A DNA stretch of 12,483 nucleotides from an uncultured Bacteroidales bacterium. GTDB taxonomy: Bacteria > Bacteroidota > Bacteroidia > Bacteroidales > UBA932. Both the position numbers and the translations under genes were made by a program. Positions 12,414 through 12,483 of this stretch are shown one piece after another. The notes beneath the pieces were generated by a model that saw nothing but the letters and a program-made list of their open reading frames with translations, was not told the DNA's origin and searched no databases. Position 1 is the first letter of the stretch, and each line of letters starts with the position of its first letter. The stretch spans positions 1 through 12,483 of the forward strand of contig CAJUEK010000059.1 of NCBI GenBank assembly GCA_910585445.1. The letters run 5' to 3'.

Positions 12414-12483
12414 AGGTCTATAATAAAGGTAAGCCTCCGGTGAACTGCATCTTGTAAGTTTTATAAAGTTATCCCGACTTTGA

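Noticed and set aside
12363..12482. Open minus-strand frame entering from the window edge (39 residues)
   Set aside because: It overlaps the copy B promoter and ends in the first leader arm. It may be the end of a real gene outside the window, but nothing here supports that.

Overview
The window looks like the late (tail and lysis) end of a temperate phage or prophage from a Bacteroidales host such as Bacteroides, Phocaeicola or Parabacteroides. The evidence is a tape-measure protein followed by hub-like and fibre-like proteins, an M15 peptidase of the phage endolysin type, and candidate promoters of the Bacteroides form (TTTG, 19-20 bases, TAnnTTTG). The genus is an inference. Every convincing gene is on the minus strand, so transcription runs from high to low coordinates.

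Layout in the direction of transcription. (1) 12413-11729: two tandem copies (B, then A) of a block of about 320 bp. Each copy has a promoter, a leader of about 185 nt that can fold, and the first 33-35 codons of a small gene. Only copy A continues into a full gene (111 aa). Copy B stops matching after codon 35. (2) 11827-10944: three small, closely spaced helical proteins of unknown function (111, 96 and 81 aa). (3) 10943-10790: an intergenic region with the best promoter match in the window and a strong stem-loop placed at the predicted transcript 5' end. (4) 10789-10022: a possible neck or tail-completion protein (119 aa) and two tiny two-helix membrane proteins, the second readable only through a -1 frameshift. 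(5) 9993-9944: a terminator-like hairpin and a weaker promoter match. (6) 9926-1944: tape measure (925 aa), a 674-aa hub-like protein, a 400-aa tail protein, and two fibre-like proteins (363 and 271 aa). (7) 1934-1859: a hairpin with a T-run. (8) 1858-217: a cassette with a membrane-anchored protein, the M15 peptidase and a small membrane-anchored protein. It ends at a strong rho-independent terminator (152-116). Positions 1-110 hold nothing I can name.

The tail genes should build a long flexible tail and its tip, and the last three genes are placed to act in lysis. The small genes between the repeated leader and the tape measure occupy the place where a major tail protein and tail chaperones are usually found, so they may be accessory genes.

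The most interesting observation is the duplicated leader. Comparing copies A and B, the stem arms differ in sequence while pairing is kept in the outer helix and in an internal hairpin, and probably in a pseudoknot. One arm is repeated a third time over the start of the gene, so two alternative folds are possible. In one of them the first codons of the gene are paired. This looks like a structured, switch-like RNA that I cannot assign to a known family.
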